Source: Dactylorhiza incarnata (Eukaryota > Streptophyta > Magnoliopsida > Asparagales > Orchidaceae). Taken from it: a stretch of DNA of 64,000 nt. The notes beneath the pieces are model-generated. The model searched no databases. It saw only the letters and a list, made by a program, of their open reading frames with translations, and was not told the origin of the DNA. This document shows positions 10,027 to 20,226 of the stretch, piece after piece. The DNA is taken from NCBI GenBank assembly GCA_033032865.1, contig JAWHQI010000202.1, forward strand, positions 2,852,001 to 2,916,000. The letters run 5' to 3'. A program made the translations under genes and the position numbers. Every line of letters starts with the position of its first letter. The stretch's first letter is position 1.

Positions 10027-10912
10027 TTGGAGGTTTGTTTGTGACTAGCTCATGTGGTCTAGAGTCAGCAACAACATCATCATTCTTATCTGAGGGGCCA
10101 GACTCAAAACTTGATAGTATCATCCTTGATTTCTTAGAGGGTTTGGTAGTTAATATCTCTTTTCCTTTAGACTCAATGGTCTGACTCATTGGAAGGACCC
10201 TTGTGAATCTGTCCAAGGTCTTGAAATCCATCCTCTTGAGGTAATGAAGGCTTGATCCTTTGGAATTATTGAACTTGTCATGGTGTGATTGCAGTAGATA
10301 TAAGGAGATAATTCTTCCCATGTTGGGTGCCTGAAGGCATTCCTTTATTCTTTGAAAGATTACAACTCCCCAGGAGGTTTTCTTTTTCAGAATAATCCTA
10401 GTCATGAGGTCAAATATGTACTGGGAGATAGTATCATGTGAGCCAGGTTTGCAGAGGATAGCTTTCCCCATAATGTCTGATGATAGTTTCCCCTTCTGAT
10501 TGAAGAACTTCCTTTTTAATGATCCAACCTTGGCATCATTATATTCAGTCCATTTCAATGTCCTCTTCTTATCCGTCTCAGATATTTCTTCTTCCTCACT
10601 TGTGCTGCAGGATGGAAGATGAAGGGCTTTCTCTATCTTTGTTGGGGTTACTTTTATCCTTACTTCATTTATCTTGGATTTGATGGAGGACTTGGAGGAG
10701 GATAATCTGGCATTATTGAACCATTCCAGAACTTCAGTTCTGAGAATGGGGCTTGGTTCAGAGAGAAGGAATTCCAGTCCTTGATCTTTAAGGAGTTGAA
10801 TTACTCCCTTGATATCTTCAGAAGCATGAGCAAAACCATTCCTTACTATTTCATAACCCTCAAGAAGATCTTTCGAGCTTTTGGGAGCCATTACTATAGG
10901 AGATGAAAGCAT
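10027..10912 (-). pseudogene. copia1 extra gene, exon 1, plant-transposon-protein-like domain
   Basis: The open frame begins at 10912; the second methionine (MAPKSSKD, 10891) is the more plant-like start. Residues ~40-110 (LEFLLSEP, VLEWFNNARL, then VTPTKIEKALHLPS) resemble the domain annotated in databases as putative plant transposon protein (Transposase_32-like), usually found in retrotransposon-linked ORFs of unknown function. The rest is basic and hydrophilic. No DDE or nuclease motif is visible. Exon 1 itself is free of stops, unlike most neighbouring coding regions. The name is from memory of the family pattern, so a profile search should decide it. Confidence 0.6.
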
Positions 10913-10980
10913 TGGGACGGAAGAGAAGGTGTTTCATCTCGGCGGCTGGAAGAGAAGGGTCGTGTGCCTTTCACTAAGCA

Positions 10981-11225
10981 AATGTCCTATTTATATGGCT
11001 TTAGACTTAGGTGAAATTAAACCTAGTAAATTAGATTTAATTGCTCTTATGATTAAGAGAGAAATTAGTCATCTAGGGTTGCAATTAGACAACTTATGAT
11101 AAATCCAACCCATCTCAGCTGAACCGCTAGGACGGTGACCTATCCGCTGGGATAGAATGCAATTAGCCGCTAGGACAGTTTTAGCCGTCTCAGCGGCTCA
11201 GCTGAAACAGACTGATCTGTTTAAG
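10981..11225 (-). promoter_or_regulatory. Putative promoter of the copia1 extra gene with LTR-like motifs
   Basis: A TATA box (CATATAAATAGG on the minus strand) at 10988-10998 lies about 80-105 bp upstream of the candidate start codons. About 110 bp further upstream (11110-11225) are repeated GCTGAGAC/CCGCT motifs: TCTCAGCGGCTCAGCTGA here against TCTCAGCAGTTCAGCTGA in the copia1 LTR U3. The motif-to-TATA spacing is similar in the LTR. The intervening sequence is not obviously homologous. Confidence 0.5.
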
Positions 11226-11400
11226 CTGATCTTACTACTTAACCATCATTTAGAAATTAATTTATGGGCCTAAGCATGTCACTAATAGGGTTAATGTTTC
11301 AATATTTTAAATTACAACAAGTCAAGCATTATATTGCACATGATTGAAAGTTTTAAGTATTGTATCCTATTCAACATGTAACATTTCTAGTTCAAGTTTG
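11226..11400 (-). other. AT-rich gap between protease remnant and extra gene
   Basis: No ORF or repeat recognised. In an autonomous copia element this is where protease would continue into integrase and RT, so about 3 kb of pol appears to be missing here. Confidence 0.45.
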
Positions 11401-12767
11401 AAAGCATTAAACTTGGCCTCATCCAAAGATAACTTTGGGTCCATTCTTCACAGGCATGTAGTCCTGCAGAAGACTCCTTGTTCCTATCATGTGCCTTGAG
11501 TACACACTGTCCAAGTACCAATTCTGGTTTAGGCTGGTACTTGAACTAACCTGCAAGAGGAAGTTTAGTTATCCTTAGGAGCCCAAGTAGCTTTGGGTCC
11601 TAGGTGCTTGTTAGCATGATAAAATGACCTTACACTAGCTGCACCCTTTACAGGAAGGCTCATCTTTGCATATGGCACATTAGGGTTGTGCCAACAATCT
11701 ATGGAAAAGTGTCCCACTTTACCACATCACCAACATTCATGGATGTTGTATCTCCTCTTCTGAACATTTCTTGAGGGATGTGCACCACAGTCCACATGTT
11801 TAGGAGGGGAAACAACATCTTTTCTCATGTTTCTTTCAGCAAGGATTTGGCTGAATGTCAATCTGTGTACAGTCTTGGTGGCCTTTGTATTAATGGCATC
11901 AGCTTGCTTTGGCTTTTGGGCAATGCATGTTTTGATGGCATTAGACACTGAGCACTTAGACAAGTCCACTGATTTGACAGCAGTCATGTTCTTGGTTGAA
12001 TTAACCTTAGAAGCACTTGCTTTCTTATCCATGTATAAAGGGGTTGATGTACCAAATACAAATGGTCCAGGTTGGGCCATTTGAATTTCCTCATGGGGAG
12101 CCATCAAGGCACTCAAACCCATGCCCTTTATTCCACTATGGGAAGGAGCATTTTCCTTCCTATAGCAACTCCCATTCTTCCAGTGACCATAAATGCTTTC
12201 ATGGTCATACCTGTTGGAAGGAAGTAACACCTTTTGAAAGGTGGTTTGAGGCTTATCCTTCCCCTTGCTCTTCTCTCCACTCCCTTCTCCTACTTCCATT
12301 TTATTGAATCATATTCCTCTCCTATTGGTTTGAGAGGAGAAGGTGTCAATAATAGGAAGCACAAATTTGGGCTTGGAGAATTGAGCCACTAGGCTCTTCT
12401 CCTTCACAAGCTTCTCCTCAAGGTCCTTGATGACCTTGTTCTTCAGGGAAATAGTGCTTAATTGCACAATTGTTACCCCCTATAAATGGCTAATCTGTCT
12501 ACTCATCTGAGCCACCAGGGTGGTAGGTTCAGTGTAGTCATTTTTAGTCATCTTAAGAGAAACAATTTTCTGGGCTTGCCACTTGGCAAGCTTCTTGCTC
12601 TTCTTCAGAGCTTCCAAAAGAGCACCATACTTGTCAATCAATTGATTGACATCTTCCTCAGTTTCTGAACCACTTCCAACAATTGATGAAGGTGCTTCAG
12701 ATTCTGGACATACATCATGATCAGAAAGAGAAATGGAATGAATTAGTACCTGATCATAGTCAGACAT
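11400..12767 (-). pseudogene. copia1 gag C-terminus, second zinc knuckle and start of protease
   Basis: One frame with in-frame stops runs from a serine/acid-rich and coiled segment (12767-12480) through a lysine-rich segment (12299-11727) to a CCHC knuckle in which a TGA (about 11724) replaces the third residue (CW-stop-CGKVGHFSIDC). It then reads HANKHLGPKATWAPK and WYLDSVYSRHMIGT, the start of a copia aspartic protease in which the usual DSG or DTG reads DSV. The frame ends just after this motif, so protease is truncated. The upstream gag segment is in another frame (shift near 12750). Confidence 0.75.
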
Positions 12768-14088
12768 ATTCTGACTACCTTCCTCATCATGAAGGCCATA
12801 AGGCCTAGCTGGACATAGTCTTCTTCATCCTCCTCTTCATTACTATCTGAGGGTGATAGAGGGGCCCTGACTCCAACTTTTGCAGCTGGATAGTCTTCAT
12901 CTTCTTCTGTTGCATACAGCCCAATGTAGGCTTCTTCTTCATTCTCTGAATCTGATGTTGAAGGATCAGATTCACTCCAGCTCCTTTCTTTCTTTGCTAG
13001 GAGGGATCTTTCTCCTTTCCTATCCTTGTGATGATGATGTTTATTTTCACCACTCTCCTTTCTTTTAACTGGACAGTCAGCTATGACATGTCTAGGTTTG
13101 CTGCAGCTATAGCAAATAATGTTATTAGAAACATGTTTACTAGGTTTAGAATCATACCTGTCACCTTTTGGGTGCAGTCTTTCAGATTTGGTGCTATCCT
13201 TCTTGTAGTGTGATGATGAGGAGGGCATGTTCTTCCATGGCTTCTTCTTCATCATCTTCTTGAACTGCTTAGAAAAGGCAGCAAACTCTTCATCAGAGGA
13301 AGAGCTTCCTGAGGTGCTGACTTCAGGTTCAGCACTTCTCCTTGGAGGAGACACCATCCTGCCCTTGCTTCTCTTGGAGCTGTCAGCTTTGAGAGATACA
13401 AATTTCTCCCTTGGCTGAGCCCTTGTAGAGGTTTCCTCATCCTTCCTTGCAGACAGCTGCATCTCATAGGAGAGAAGTTTTCCAAACAATGTGCGAGTTG
13501 GGGTCTCACCAAGCTTGGCCACTTCCTTGATGGCACAGATTTTTGTGTCCCAGTCCCTGGTTAGAGACCTAAGGAACTTATCATTCAGCTCATAGTTGAT
13601 GAATGCCCTCTCATAGGTTCTCAGCTCATTGACTATTCTGAAGAACCTCTCATAGCACATGGATATACTTTCCCGGGCCAGCTTCCTGGAAGCTTCATAT
13701 TGTTGGTTAAGGAGTGATTTTCTATCATCCCTTACTTCAGATGTCCTTCCATAAATACTACCAATATATCCCACATTTCCTTGGAAGAAGTGCAGTGTAC
13801 CAAGTTTTGAAATGTAGAATAAACAATAGCAATAACTATGATGTTCTGGGCCCTTTTGTCCATGGTGAACAACTCAAGTTCATCATTGGTCAAGTCTTTA
13901 AATAGTTTCGCCACCCTTCTAGTTGGATCTATAGTGGAGGCAGTTTGAAAAGTGAAAGGTCCTTCTTCAACTGTAATGAAGATCCTTGGATCAGATGCTT
14001 CCATAAACAGTCTGATCCTTTGCTTCCATATTCGAAAATTTTCTTTGTTGCATATGGGCAACTTCATAGATCTCATTTTCTTCTGCAA
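12743..14088 (-). pseudogene. copia1 gag, N-terminal part with first zinc knuckle
   Basis: Two overlapping frames make up a copia gag. The first (14088-13732) has the typical start KLPICNKENFRIWKQRIRLF and SSKEMWDIL. A frameshift near 13770 leads to the second (13774-12743), with YERFFRIVNELRTYE, a serine/lysine-rich stretch and a CCHC knuckle (CYSCSKPRHVIADC), then an acidic tail. The gag shell binds and packages element RNA. PBS and LTR lie just upstream, as expected. Confidence 0.85.
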
Positions 14089-14171
14089 TCCAGAGGAAGC
14101 CGTTGGGTTTTGATTTGACTATACCTTTTTAGGATCTGGTCAGACTGTTAAGTCCTTTATGACCAACCTTC

Positions 14172-14182
14172 CTCTGATACCA
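14172..14182 (-). other. copia1 primer-binding site, initiator tRNA-Met type
   Basis: The minus strand reads TGGTATCAGAG, complementary to the 3' end of plant initiator tRNA-Met, two bases inside the LTR end at 14185. This is the usual primer site of plant Ty1/copia elements. Confidence 0.92.
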
Positions 14183-14184
14183 CT

Positions 14185-14546
14185 TGTAAGTTTATAATGG
14201 ATGTAGTCTAAATCACCTAGAGGGAGGGGGTGAATAGGTCTCTTTTATATTCTTTTATTTAGGTTATCTGTTTTCAAGTTTAGAGCAAGCAAATGATCAA
14301 CCACACAGAAAGCACACAACATCTATAATGGTTCCCCAAGACAGTGTGTCTATGGGTAGTCCACTTTCCCCCTTCACTCTTTTAACAGTGTGTTAGAAAG
14401 GGCCAACTCCTCCAATCTCAGCTCCAAGAGCATACAACTCAGATCCCTCAGGATCTCTCAGGTTTTTCCAAACCCTACCTCAGGCTAAACAGCCCTACCT
14501 CAGATCATCCACTGATCATACAACTCATACTCCTTCTAGGTCCTAC
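14185..14546 (-). repeat. copia1 5' LTR, 3' portion
   Basis: The last 362 bp of the 5' LTR, ending CTTACA next to the PBS. It is cut at 14546 by Athila1; the last five bases (14542-14546, CCTAC) are repeated at 21672-21676 on the other side. Confidence 0.88.
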
Positions 14547-15991
14547 TGATGCGATAATTTCGGCAAGTGCACTGGTCGCCCAAGTAATAAATGTTGGGAA
14601 TAGAATCCCCGAGTGTCGGTCTCTTGAGGAATGCAGGTTGGGTGAACGAAATGCGTTGTGTGACAATTGTTACACAAGCGGGAACAAACACGAAAAGTGG
14701 AGTTTTGATTTGGGTTTCCTACTGTTAACAACAATAAAAGAAATGCGGGTCGAAATCACCACTTCACAAGGCGAGATGGGTGCAACGGCCGCAATGCCGA
14801 GGTTTGTGAGGCGGATGGACGGTGCGCATGCGAATGAAGTGGTCTCTAGTGCGGAAAGTGAGGGTCGCAAACACCTCTTCACAACTCGCCGCTAGCTCTT
14901 GCTAACGCGAATCGAACACGATGTGTGCGTGCGTGAGTGAGTGAGCGCGTGGAGGTGAAACAAATCACAAACATTCATTGGAGGATAGAGAAGAAATAAG
15001 CATTGCATTTAAACCAAACATCATGATATTCAAGTTTAAAATGATTCGCAAAAGTACAACAAATGGGAGAGGAAGAGGACAACCAATGAACGAAGACTAG
15101 CGGCCGTTCACGGCCGGAATGGCAGTTTGTCAAGCTACCTCCGGACTCGGGCGGACTGTGCTTCCGGCGTCGAGAGACTGTCACGATCTCTCCACGTGCT
15201 TCCGTCGTCTCCTACCTCAGGATTGCTATCCTCCTCACCGAACAGAAATGGAGACGGCTTGCTTGAGTGCTTGCGGACGGTGGAGAATGCTTTCGGATGA
15301 TGGAGGAACGTCTAGAATGACCGGAGATGACTTCCCCTTGCAGAGAAGATGAAGGGGAGGTGTCTGGAAATGGAAATCGGCGGCGTACGGACTAGAAAAC
15401 CCGCTCCCGGAAGCCCGATTATCCCTAATTCGCGAACAGGATTATATATAGGCGCTGGAATAAACAGTGCGCACGGTCATTGGCGCACGACCAGTGGTCA
15501 TGCGCACTAGCATCCTGTGATCGTGCGCCTGACTGGACGGAACCTGCAAGGTAAGAAAATTATAAAATACAATGTTCGCACGACCAATGGCGCACGACCA
15601 GTGGTCGTGCGCGCTATCGTAGGTGGTCGTGCGATAAGGAAGACAGAACTCAGAATTCAGGGGGTAAGTGCACACGATTAGTGGCGCACGACCAGTGGTC
15701 GTGCGCAATAGAACCAGTGATCGTGCGCTGTGTTCCTGTACAGAATTGTACCGGAAACACCTGCACGACACCTGTTCCAGCACAACCACGAATCCAGCCA
15801 CTGAAAGTGGCACTTAACAATGCAAAGCAACTACTAAAGGAGAATAATACGAAATAACACCAAAAACGGGCCTAAAGGTGCACTTAGCATGGAGAATCAA
15901 ATATAAGTGAAAACATGTCTAAAGTGAAGTGCATAGACTAGAAAATCGGCCCAGATGAGTCCATAAATGTGTATATATTTGGGACTCATCA
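14547..15991 (-). repeat. Athila1 3' LTR
   Basis: 1445 bp, ends TGAT...ATCA on the plus strand. TATA box (TATATATAAT, minus strand) at 15441-15450. U3 (15451-15991) holds an array of GC-rich palindromes just upstream of the TATA box. Confidence 0.93.
15465..15730. repeat. U3 palindrome array, Athila1 3' LTR
   Basis: Three near-perfect copies of an inverted repeat with 11-bp arms (GCGCACGACCA and TGGTCGTGCGC) around a single G, plus partial arms (GTGATCGTGCGC), spaced about 90 bp apart and separated by short unique spacers. The array lies directly upstream of the LTR TATA box. It gives spurious frames that repeat AHDQW/SCA. Confidence 0.88.
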
Positions 15992-16004
15992 CACCACCAG
16001 ACTT
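15992..16004 (-). other. Athila1 polypurine tract
   Basis: The minus strand reads AAGTCTGGTGGTG directly before the 3' LTR, the usual position for second-strand priming. The Athila2 equivalent is AAGTCTGGGGGT. Confidence 0.8.
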
Positions 16005-17775
16005 ACCTGTTTGCGCGTCCCGAGCAAACGAATTCGGCGGAGTGTGAAAATGTAGTTAACAACGAAAATTACACAAAGGAGTTCAATGCGAAGTAACAGA
16101 AGCATGCAAATAGAAATTTAGTAAAAAGAGATTCTAACTATGCTAACTAATATACAAAAGTATTAGAGCGTAAATAAAGATTTGTCAATACTCAGTTGGT
16201 GAATCGTGAAGAACTTGAGCGATCATGCCCGGTGTGAAAGTAACAAGCCACTAAGGAGGGTGTTACGCAAGGTCGGGGTTCAGGAATAACTCCGCTGAAA
16301 TCCATCAGCGTCGAGAGCCATAAGCTTGCCCGGTCACACTCTCTCCACGGCGCTAGCAAACTCACGAGATAAATCAATAGGACTTTAGGATTAAGTTGGG
16401 CTTAGGTTGCGGCGTGATATTCAAGGATAGAAATGAAGGCTACGCAACCAAATTGATTCAACGGAACGCTGCACCACACAAAACCACGCACAAAGCTAGT
16501 GTGACACACCCCCAGATTTATTATGAGAACTAGGTGTGCACACGGCCTACTTCACAAATACCAATGGATTTTCTAATACGCTCGGAAGGATTTCTCTTCA
16601 ATACAAAATTTTTTCAGATTTTCATTTCAATAACATATATTTTTTTTTTCTTATCCTCCGGTTGGTTCATAATCAGCAAATAAAATTTATTTCTTCAACA
16701 CATCACAAAGATTCCAAAAATCACACCAAATCAAGAACATGAGTGTAGATAAATATCTATTTGGTTGCGAAAGTGGGCAAAGCTTCAGGCCTTGGTGAAT
16801 GGAGGAGGAGCTGTAACAAGGAAGTGATAGGCACAAATGTTGGCTTGCAAAGGTGAGCGAATAGGACACGGAAAGCTAAGGATCAAACTAGCCAAAAGGT
16901 GGCCTACATCATATTTAACTCAAAGAATCGCTCACACCCATGCTTCAAGAGTCGCTTGGGGCAAGTTCTTAGCCCACAAGAAAGGTAAACCTTCCTCCCG
17001 ACTCGAGCAACACACAACTAGTGCTCGTGAACACAACACCGGGTTATCACCAATTTCGTTCAAATTCACCATTTGAGTATAACACATCTAGAACTACGCA
17101 AAAATACTAATCATAAATTAAACGCATATAAATAATCTATTTTTACTCAAATTCTACTGCAGCATGCGGGTGCGACTAGAACACTGCTCGAGTCAACATC
17201 GCACTCCAAATAGTAATTCCTAAGCTAACACCCCAATTCACATTCCTAACCAAAATAGTTTATTTGGAAACAACACAAATAGGAAAGCGCGCGCTCATGT
17301 GGGTGAAGTGGTGCATGAAGCGTGGAATAATGATGATGGTAATGAAAAATATAAACAAACTTCTAGCATGCGGTGCAACTCGTACGCATAGTGGATAACA
17401 CATGCTCTCCCCCAGACTTAATCAACACATTACATCACAAAACTGAAAGCTAGGAGGGAGAAGTGTTACCCAATGCTCAGAATTGAGCATACCGGAAGAT
17501 TGGCGTTAATTTCGTGCACAATTCGCAGCATCCGCCAACACGAAGTACAAAGCACACCTGCAAACGGTACAACTAAAAGCAGCAAAAATAGATAAAAACT
17601 GAATTGAAACAAGTTAGAAAAACAAAAACAGCAAATCTGGGTTGTCTCCCAGCAACGCTTTTGTTTTATGTCCTTAAGCTGGACCAAATACCTGTATTAT
17701 AATTGTTTAAAGAGTGCAGAAATTAAATAAGAGTGCATAAGAGAAAGTTTCACAAAATAAGAGATAAACAGAACA
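16005..17775 (-). other. Athila1 3' non-coding region
   Basis: About 1.8 kb with no credible ORF. It contains two further polypurine-tract-like motifs (16506-16518 and 17407-17419) and a conserved block at 17637-17697 (GGGTTGTCTCCCA, then GTCCTTAAG and AATACCTGTATTA) also present in Athila2 at 35393-35456. The layout is collinear with the Athila2 internal region, so it is an inherited part of a non-autonomous family rather than random decay. Confidence 0.7.
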
Positions 17776-18864
17776 TCAGCTGTAAGCGCTTTTATGGTGC
17801 TCGTCTCCCGTAGCATGTAGGCGGGAGGTGAAGGCTTTAGGGCCAACACTAGTGTCACCCAGTGTTCCCCTAACCTCCGCCCTCTTGCCACGGAGAGCGG
17901 CAGAGCGCGCATCGCGCAGACGCTCCTCTTGTTTAAGTTTAGCAACAGTCGGAGACTGCCAATGTTGAGCATTTTCAGATCCTCCTCTCATAGGAGCGGG
18001 AGGAGTCATTTCCGTCGCCGCAGTGACGACCGGATCGGCCCAAGAGATGGAACGCTTAACTTGTTTATTACAGGATTCAATACAAGAAAATAATGGGACG
18101 TCGTCCCGAATCACGTTCAACTCAAAATGTTTAGGACTGCTGTCCTCCTCTCTCTTGGAATCATAGTCTCTCCAAGAGTCTACTTCTTCCTCTCTGCTTG
18201 ACTGGTACTCTTCCTTTTCTCCTTCAGATGATCCATCACCTTTCTTATCCCCTGCACAACTTAGTGATTCATCAGAAATAAAAGGAGGAGGGCAAATGGA
18301 TGTTTCAGTTATAGTCTTGGGACAAGTGGGCAAAAGTATCTGATTGGGTAGGAGGACACAACCCGCAGAAAAGTCAAGGGTGGCACCGCTCTCTTTCAAG
18401 AATGGTACACCCAAGATGGGGATGGAGTGATTCTCCCGGGGTCCTAACACTTGAAAATCAGCAACCACCACTGTCCCATCAACTATAACTTCTACATTTT
18501 TCACTTCCCATTCTGATTGTATGACCGTACCGTTTGCGAGCACAAGAGATTTCCGTTCCTCTGTATTAATTTCAAGTTGCAAGTTATCAACGTCTTGCAA
18601 AGCAATGACATTGCGGGAGGAGCCAGAATCACACAAAGCCTTAGTCTCTATTTTATTAATGGAGCAGGAGATCACTAACTCATGCGGATGACCCACTTCC
18701 ACGTCGCCGAGACTCTTCCCTTGGTCTATTGGGTATTTTTCAGTGTTACTAGGAAGATTCCCATGCAACCGCTCGGTTAGCACTTGGGCAAATTGGCCCA
18801 GCTGCGTTTCCAAGTTCCGCATTGACGCGGTTTGGTTAACCATGTTTGAGTTAGCCACTTGCAT
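17776..18864 (-). CDS. Athila1 protease-like reading frame (-1 to gag)
   Basis: 362 codons without a stop. It starts with MQVANSNM and SMRNLETQLGQFAQVL, the segment that normally follows gag in Athila polyproteins. It continues with the retropepsin-like motif ALCDSGSSRNVIA (DSG active site near residue 78) and IPILGVPFLKE, and ends in a serine/acid-rich tail with a basic, alanine-rich C-terminus. It is in the -1 frame relative to gag and overlaps it by about 90 bp, joining exactly at a slippery heptamer. RT does not follow. Confidence 0.82.
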   Translation of the reverse strand: MQVANSNMVNQTASMRNLETQLGQFAQVLTERLHGNLPSNTEKYPIDQGKSLGDVEVGHPHELVISCSINKIETKALCDSGSSRNVIALQDVDNLQLEINTEERKSLVLANGTVIQSEWEVKNVEVIVDGTVVVADFQVLGPRENHSIPILGVPFLKESGATLDFSAGCVLLPNQILLPTCPKTITETSICPPPFISDESLSCAGDKKGDGSSEGEKEEYQSSREEEVDSWRDYDSKREEDSSPKHFELNVIRDDVPLFSCIESCNKQVKRSISWADPVVTAATEMTPPAPMRGGSENAQHWQSPTVAKLKQEERLRDARSAALRGKRAEVRGTLGDTSVGPKAFTSRLHATGDEHHKSAYS

Positions 18865-19970
18865 AAATTTTTCATCATCTCCTCCAAGTTACTCTTTTTG
18901 GGAGCCGGGGGGCCTTGGTTATATTCCGAATGAGGTGGCCTTGGTTGGCTCCCGGAGGCGTAGGCATCGTTCTGATGCTGCCCCGGTGCCCATCGTTGGC
19001 CAGGTGCGTTGGAGTTCCATGAGAAGTTTGGGTGACTTCTCACTCCCGGATGATATGTGTTATTGAATGGCACCCCCTTAGATTGATTACCAACAAAATT
19101 AACCGATTCGTTTAAAGAGAGGTTCGAGAAGTTACCTGATAAATCACTGCCCGAGCATTCATACGCGTCGTGTCCACCGCCTCCACATCCTTCGCACATA
19201 ATAACAGCAGCCGGTGCGGATGTAGGCGGAAGCGAGTCGACCACGAAGAGACCACGGGTGCTTCTTGGTGCATTTCTCCCGGCCGTCCAAAATGTACTAT
19301 GGGAGGCGGTGTCCCACAGAATTCGAAGGGCCTCCTCTGGAGTATGGTTCATTAGAGTACCTCCCGCAGCAGCATCGATCATTGCCCGGTAGTTGGGCTC
19401 GATCGCAAAGTAAAATGTCTCTACAACATTCCAAGGTTGGAGCTCGTGGTTCGGGCAGCGGCGGAGAAGATAATTAAGGCGCTCCCACGCCTCGGCAAGG
19501 GTCTCTTGGTCAGCTTGGCGAAAGGTGGCGATCTCCCGCCGCAGGCTCACAATTTTAACAACGGGGTGGAATTTGGCCAGGAACTTGGATGCAAGAGCAT
19601 CCCAAGTCGCGGCGGTCCCAGGAGGAATAGAATGGAGCCACACCTTGGCCTTGTCGCGAAGTGAGAATGGGAACAGTCGCAGCTTGACTGTATCGTCAGG
19701 TATTCCAGCGTAGCGAAAAGTTCCGCAGATATCGGAAAACTCTGCCAGGTGCAGGTGCGGGTCTTCACTGGTCATCCCGGAGAACTGAGCATTGTTCCGA
19801 ATGATGTTCAAGATCGCAGGTTTGATCTCGAACTGGTTGTTCATAATGTTGGGACCAAATCCCGGATACACACTCCCAGCTGTCGGAGTGGTATAATCTC
19901 TCATCGTTCTGGGTCGAGGCCTCAGTACCTCATGCTCATCTCCAGGTTGGTGCTGCCCCACGTCGGGCAC
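18777..19970 (-). CDS. Athila1 gag
   Basis: 397 codons, uninterrupted. Typical Athila gag: IKPAILNIIRNNAQFSG, DPHLHLAEFSDIC, LFPFSLRDKAKVWLHSI, FLAKFHP, then ETLAEAWERLNYLLRRCP and a CCHC zinc knuckle CEGCGGGGHDAYEC. It forms the particle shell and binds RNA. The last ~28 codons after 18864 are in a frame that does not match Athila proteins and end quickly, while the continuation is found in the -1 frame. This is the best-preserved gag in the window, consistent with the low LTR divergence. Confidence 0.9.
   Translation of the reverse strand: MPDVGQHQPGDEHEVLRPRPRTMRDYTTPTAGSVYPGFGPNIMNNQFEIKPAILNIIRNNAQFSGMTSEDPHLHLAEFSDICGTFRYAGIPDDTVKLRLFPFSLRDKAKVWLHSIPPGTAATWDALASKFLAKFHPVVKIVSLRREIATFRQADQETLAEAWERLNYLLRRCPNHELQPWNVVETFYFAIEPNYRAMIDAAAGGTLMNHTPEEALRILWDTASHSTFWTAGRNAPRSTRGLFVVDSLPPTSAPAAVIMCEGCGGGGHDAYECSGSDLSGNFSNLSLNESVNFVGNQSKGVPFNNTYHPGVRSHPNFSWNSNAPGQRWAPGQHQNDAYASGSQPRPPHSEYNQGPPAPKKSNLEEMMKNLCKWLTQTWLTKPRQCGTWKRSWANLPKC
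18864..18870 (-). promoter_or_regulatory. Candidate -1 ribosomal frameshift heptamer, gag to protease
   Basis: On the minus strand the gag frame reads A AAT TTA, the canonical X XXY YYZ form. Slipping back one base here puts the ribosome at the first codon of the protease frame at 18864. No strong downstream stem-loop was evident by eye. The alternative is a one-base loss from an AAAAAATTT run in the ancestor. Confidence 0.45.
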
Positions 19971-20202
19971 TCTTGGTTCAGCATTGTTTGGGTCTATGTT
20001 GTCACCCGTTGCCGCATGTACGACTGCTGCGTGCCTTCATGCGCGAGCGGTCCGTTCGATCTCTGGATCAAAGGGTACAAGTTCCCCCGCGGCTTGTCTC
20101 TGCATGCACAGTCACAACAAAAAGAAAACAAAACAAAGGAAATCAAAAACAACTGCTCTTGTAACAAAAGCTCACAACTCAAGACGTTACACGCCTGAAC
20201 AT

Positions 20203-20220
20203 TCCCCGGCAACGGCGCCA
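20203..20220 (-). other. Athila1 primer-binding site, tRNA-Asp type
   Basis: The minus strand reads TGGCGCCGTTGCCGGGGA, matching the 3' end of plant tRNA-Asp as in Athila elements, six bases inside the LTR. Confidence 0.92.
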
Positions 20221-20226
20221 AAAACT

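Noticed and set aside
15465..15730. Regularly spaced palindromes as a CRISPR-like array
   Set aside because: Located in LTR U3 of a plant retrotransposon, only three units, and spacers are shared between the two LTRs.
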